Of a DNA stretch of 17,153 nucleotides, positions 14,237-17,153 are shown one piece after another (positions within the stretch are counted from its first letter, which is position 1; each line of letters starts with the position of its first letter). A program made the translations under genes and the position numbers. The notes under the pieces were generated by a model that had not been told where the DNA came from, searched no databases, and worked only from the letters and a program-made list of their open reading frames with translations. This stretch comes from an uncultured Alphaproteobacteria bacterium (lineage in GTDB: Bacteria; Pseudomonadota; Alphaproteobacteria; Caulobacterales; Parvularculaceae): the NCBI GenBank assembly GCA_937895955.1, contig CALAZI010000131.1:1-17153 (forward strand), given 5' to 3'.

Positions 14237-16288
14237 CTAACCCTTCAATCCGCGGATCGCCGCATCAATGACGTAGCCAAGCTCTTCGCCTCGCAAATTG
14301 TCGTGTGCAAGCATCAGGACTTTGGGAAAATCGCCGCGATTTGTGTTTTCCGTGAAAGCGTCAAAAAACGGCTTTTGATCCTTGTTCGACGCTGCGTTGT
14401 AAAGTTCAACGCCGAGATCGATGTAGCCGGCGGAGAATGCCTTGCGCGCGGCATTCTGCGCGAATTGCGAGCTTGTTCTTTCGGCCGCGGCCATTTTGTC
14501 GAACTCGTCACCCAAGGCGAACATGTCACGAATGGCGGTTTCGGCTTTTTTCCGATCTTTTTTTGCAATCGCCGCATCTGCGTTGAGTTCGATCATGCGC
14601 AATTTGTAGGCGGGAATGTCGAGCAGAGAATAAGTTTCGGCGATTTTTTCCGCTTCTTTCATTTTTCCGGCCGTGGCGGCTTTCTCAACGAGACCCCAAG
14701 CGATCGCCGATCGCGCAGACGCATCACCGGTGAAGGCTTTCAATACCTGCTCGGCTTCCTTGACGTGACCGTTTTCGCCAAGCTCGTTGATCAGCAGTTG
14801 ATACATATTCGGATCGGCGCGATTGATCTGCGAGGCGAGCGTCAAGGCTTCTTCAGCCTTCCCGGCGCGCGCTAACGCAATGAGGACCTGTTTCGCGACA
14901 TCATTGCCCGCCGGCGTCACACGCGGCAGCCAGGACGCCGCTTTTTCAGGATCGCCCTGCCCGATAGCCGTGAGCACCTCGAACTCGCCGGCGTAACTCG
15001 GCGCATCGGGATTATAGGCGCCGGGCGGCAGCATCGTCTGGCGCGCACGCTCGGCTTTTTCGATCAAGGCGTTCGCTTTGGCGGAATCGCCAAGCTTTTG
15101 TTGAATGAGCGCCAGACGCCCATAGGCGGCGTCGGCGCCGCCCAAGCCGAGATATTGACCGTTCGGTTGGCGGGCGGCGACGAATTGGTCGAGCTTGGCT
15201 TCGATCTGATCCGAAATTTCGTTTTCACGTTTTTTCACATCAGGGGACGGCGGAGCAAAAAAATCGGTTAGCCCTCCGCTCACCGGAACATTGGCGTTCG
15301 GCACGCCCGCCGCGCGTATGACGCCGAGGCGACCGCCTAGCTCCTGGATGGCGTAATGAATGATGGTTATCTGCAGATTGTCCGTGTTCGGTTGATTGAC
15401 GGTCAACGAATAGGCGGCGTCGCCGAACCCCCCGGCGAGAAGCGCGGCGGCGACATTGATCCGCGTGGTCGTGTCGACCGAGTAGCCGAGTTCCTCCGTG
15501 ACATGATTAAACTTGGCGAGCGCTTTTTCGGCGTCGCCGAGCGACGCATACCGCGCCGCGAGCGTCAAATCGACGCCGGCGGACTGATTTCCAGGAAGCG
15601 CTTCAGCGGCCTTCTCCAGTTCCGGAAGAAGCAGCGGCCAAGCCTCGCGCAACGTCGCCTCGCCGACAACGCTTTGCAATGCGGCGACGCGCTGCGCGCC
15701 CGTTGACGGCTCAGCCGCGATATACGCCGACATCGCCTGCTTCACGGCGTCCGGTTTTTCGCACCCGCTCGCGGCCAGAGCGACCTGCGTAAGGCTCGCC
15801 GCGTAGGCCGGCTTGTTGATTTTCAAATCTTCCAGCGCGTTTTCCGCCGCCGCGAAATTCTTTTCACAGACAAGTCCGGCGGCGATTTGCGCCGCGTTTC
15901 CGGCCCCGCCCGCATTTGCAGACTGGTATTTGTAGCCGCTGCTTGCGAACGGTTCGAGGCAGTCGACCGTCGGCTTTGCATAGCAGGACGCACGGTCTGC
16001 AAGGCGTTCGTATTCGCCTTTCATCGCCGTAATGGAAACGCCCGCCGCGGAGCGCCCGGCGGCGATCGCCTGCCCGGCTTGCGTCTTTTTATATTTCTCG
16101 CCCGCCCTTTCGACATCGCCGATGATTTTCTTGTAGGCGTCAACGCGCTTTTTCGGATCGAGGTTGTTTTGCGCATCCGTCCAGTCGGCCTGTGCGGTTG
16201 TCAGCGCTTTTTCGGCCGATTTTTCCGCATCCGCGCAAGCGGCGAGCAAGACGGCGCAAGCCGCAGAAAAAATGAATCGCTGGTGCAT
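14237..16288 (-). CDS. Large predicted lipoprotein with TPR-like helical repeats
   Basis: A 683-aa protein with a short signal peptide ending in the lipobox LLAAC (lipidated Cys18), so it should be anchored in the envelope. After a coiled, Lys/Ala-rich region (20-75) the rest is almost entirely helical, with repeated pairs of short helices typical of tetratricopeptide-like solenoids; examples are GDAEKALAKF, GDPEKAASWL, GKAEEALTLA, GHVKEAEQVL and KMKEAEKIAE. Two Cys in the segment ASCYAKPTVDCLEPF could form a disulfide. No catalytic motif is visible; protein binding or complex assembly is the usual role of such folds. The ATG at 16288 has GGAG 6 bases upstream and is preferred to a TTG four codons earlier. 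Parts of the gene are lower in G+C than the core genes (27 of 60 at 14341-14400). I cannot name it. Confidence 0.8.
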   Translation of the reverse strand: MHQRFIFSAACAVLLAACADAEKSAEKALTTAQADWTDAQNNLDPKKRVDAYKKIIGDVERAGEKYKKTQAGQAIAAGRSAAGVSITAMKGEYERLADRASCYAKPTVDCLEPFASSGYKYQSANAGGAGNAAQIAAGLVCEKNFAAAENALEDLKINKPAYAASLTQVALAASGCEKPDAVKQAMSAYIAAEPSTGAQRVAALQSVVGEATLREAWPLLLPELEKAAEALPGNQSAGVDLTLAARYASLGDAEKALAKFNHVTEELGYSVDTTTRINVAAALLAGGFGDAAYSLTVNQPNTDNLQITIIHYAIQELGGRLGVIRAAGVPNANVPVSGGLTDFFAPPSPDVKKRENEISDQIEAKLDQFVAARQPNGQYLGLGGADAAYGRLALIQQKLGDSAKANALIEKAERARQTMLPPGAYNPDAPSYAGEFEVLTAIGQGDPEKAASWLPRVTPAGNDVAKQVLIALARAGKAEEALTLASQINRADPNMYQLLINELGENGHVKEAEQVLKAFTGDASARSAIAWGLVEKAATAGKMKEAEKIAETYSLLDIPAYKLRMIELNADAAIAKKDRKKAETAIRDMFALGDEFDKMAAAERTSSQFAQNAARKAFSAGYIDLGVELYNAASNKDQKPFFDAFTENTNRGDFPKVLMLAHDNLRGEELGYVIDAAIRGLKG

Positions 16289-16326
16289 AGAATGCTCCAA
16301 ATCCCAGTCTGAATTTTCAAGGAAGA

Positions 16327-16482
16327 ATGGAACGCAACAACGACGCCGGCACTCCGATCGAGCCGAAACGCTACCATCCGAGGCTGTTTATGAGAAGCGC
16401 CATGCGCTGGAGGAATTCAGCATTCGGTTTCGACATTCCGTTCGGCGAGCGTCATGCCTCGAAATGGGGCTTGCGTAATTAA
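16327..16482 (+). CDS. Possible small protein, 51 aa
   Basis: An ATG-started frame of 51 codons ending in TAA, opposite in direction to both neighbours. AAGGAAG at 16319-16325 lies just before the ATG, a good match though with short spacing. The product is basic and rich in Arg, with aromatic residues in the second half (SAFGFDIPFGERHASKWG). No family, signal peptide or membrane segment is visible. Third codon positions favour G/C in the first half but not in the second. It may be a real small gene, a decayed remnant, or chance. Confidence 0.3.
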   Translation: MERNNDAGTPIEPKRYHPRLFMRSAMRWRNSAFGFDIPFGERHASKWGLRN

Positions 16483-16500
16483 ATGATTGAAATTCCAATG

Positions 16501-16517
16501 CGTCGCGGCCCGCGACG
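16501..16517 (-). terminator. Weak hairpin downstream of flhB
   Basis: CGTCGC (16501-16506) pairs with GCGACG (16512-16517) around GGCCC. Read leftward from flhB it lies about 50 bases after the stop and is followed by ATTGGAATTTC, a mildly T-rich stretch. It may end the flhB transcript, but the stem is short. Confidence 0.3.
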
Positions 16518-16568
16518 GCTCGCTCCAAGGCATGGAACCGTTCTAACAAATATTGCGGCGCAGCGAAC

Positions 16569-17153
16569 CTAAAGCGGCCGGGCGCGCGATTTCCCCATCA
16601 CGAAGCCGATCACTTTGGCGACCGCCTCATAATGCTCGACGGGGATTTCCGCGTCGATCTCGACGACCGGATAGAGCGCGCGGGCGAGCGGCGGGTTTTC
16701 GACGACCGGCACGCGATGTTCCTCCGCCGCCGCGCGCAGGCGCAGCGCCGTTTCATCAAGGCCCTTGGCGACGCATAAGGGCGCCGAATGTTCCGCGCCG
16801 TCATATTTCAGCGCGACGGCGTAGTGGGTCGGGTTCATGATGAGGACAGTCGCGTCCTTCACCGCCGCCATCATGCGCCGGCGGGCGCGCGCCTCCCGCT
16901 GCTGGCGCTGGCGGCCCTTGATCTGCGGATCGCCCTCGGACTCTTTCATTTCGCGCCGGACCTCGTCCTTCGTCATCATCAGGCGCTTTTTCCATTCGCG
17001 TCGCGCCCAGGCGTAATCGAGCGCGGCGATGAGCGTCATCGCCGCGACGGCGTAAAGCGCAAGCTTGCCCGTCTCCGCGACGGCGAGCGCAAGAATGCTT
17101 TGAACATCCGCATAGGGAAGACCCATCAGCTTCTGCCGGTCGGGCCAGAGCGC
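16569..17153 (-). CDS. flhB: Flagellar export switch protein FlhB, C-terminal part (runs off right edge)
   Basis: FlhB is the substrate-specificity switch of the flagellar type III export apparatus in the inner membrane. The visible 194 codons are the 3' part; the frame is open to the right edge, so the true start is outside. Visible are the end of a loop (LWPDRQKLMG), the last membrane segment (about LALYAVAAMTLIAALDYAW), the conserved link MTKDEVRREMKESEGDPQIKGR, and the autocleavage motif Asn-Pro-Thr-His, encoded at 16824-16835, where the chain breaks between Asn and Pro. It is followed by YAVALKYD, and PPLARALY...EIPVEHYEAV closes the domain. SEGDPQIKGR and the absence of secretion-system neighbours favour FlhB over the YscU type. 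In Caulobacter, as I recall, fliQ-fliR-flhB lie close to cckA, which fits the order here. Confidence 0.95.
   Translation of the reverse strand, partial: ALWPDRQKLMGLPYADVQSILALAVAETGKLALYAVAAMTLIAALDYAWARREWKKRLMMTKDEVRREMKESEGDPQIKGRQRQQREARARRRMMAAVKDATVLIMNPTHYAVALKYDGAEHSAPLCVAKGLDETALRLRAAAEEHRVPVVENPPLARALYPVVEIDAEIPVEHYEAVAKVIGFVMGKSRARPL

Larger units (their letters stand above)
16289..16568. other. Intergenic region between flhB and the large lipoprotein
   Basis: This 280-base gap lies between two leftward genes. It should contain the flhB transcript end and the promoter of the lipoprotein pair. I see a small open frame on the plus strand (16327-16482, listed separately), a compact GC hairpin at 16501-16517, and an AT-richer patch around 16470-16500. 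No clear -35/-10 pair could be assigned. Confidence 0.4.

Noticed and set aside
16569..17153. FlhB fragment as a type III secretion YscU homologue
   Set aside because: The cleavage-domain sequence and proximity to cckA fit flagellar FlhB, and no virulence-type secretion genes are visible.

Overview
The window looks like a chromosomal segment of a high-GC, flagellated alphaproteobacterium. The evidence is the presence of CckA (the alphaproteobacterial cell-cycle kinase), a Tim44-like protein next to mltA and smr, SecB and DnaQ encoded as convergent neighbours, and FlhB. A lineage near Caulobacterales, Parvularculales or Rhizobiales is plausible, but I cannot fix it without a search.

Layout. 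(1) 56-1918, + strand: hslV-hslU, the two-part ATP-dependent protease. (2) 1913-3079, - strand: a Fic-domain protein, clearly lower in G+C than its neighbours, whose stop overlaps the hslU stop. Upstream of it (3137-3166) is a perfect 13-bp inverted repeat. (3) 3329-5221, + strand: a 630-aa membrane protein with a prephenate-dehydratase-like N-terminal domain, ending at a strong intrinsic terminator that lies inside the 3' end of the convergent smr gene. (4) 5235-7816, - strand: timA(Tim44-like)-mltA-smr, a conserved envelope/housekeeping block; divergent from it is secB (8041-8532, + strand). (5) 8546-13666, - strand, transcribed leftward: cckA, then a cyclooxygenase-like animal haem peroxidase starting 31 bp after the cckA stop, then dnaQ. 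(6) 13821-16288, - strand: two predicted lipoproteins, 683 aa and 124 aa, probably co-transcribed. (7) 16569 to the right edge, - strand: the C-terminal part of flhB, the flagellar export switch.

Most of the window is conserved core genome: protein quality control (HslVU), secretion (SecB), cell-wall remodelling (MltA), replication proofreading (DnaQ), cell-cycle phosphorelay (CckA) and flagellar export (FlhB). The accessory or lineage-specific parts are the Fic gene, the prephenate-dehydratase-like membrane protein, the COX-like peroxidase set between cckA and dnaQ, and the two lipoproteins set between flhB and cckA. The most unusual items are the COX-like enzyme, which keeps the catalytic Tyr/proximal His motif but has Asp where COX has its distal His, and the membrane-anchored prephenate-dehydratase-like protein with a partly altered active site. 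I see no CRISPR array, tRNA, rRNA, transposase or integrase.
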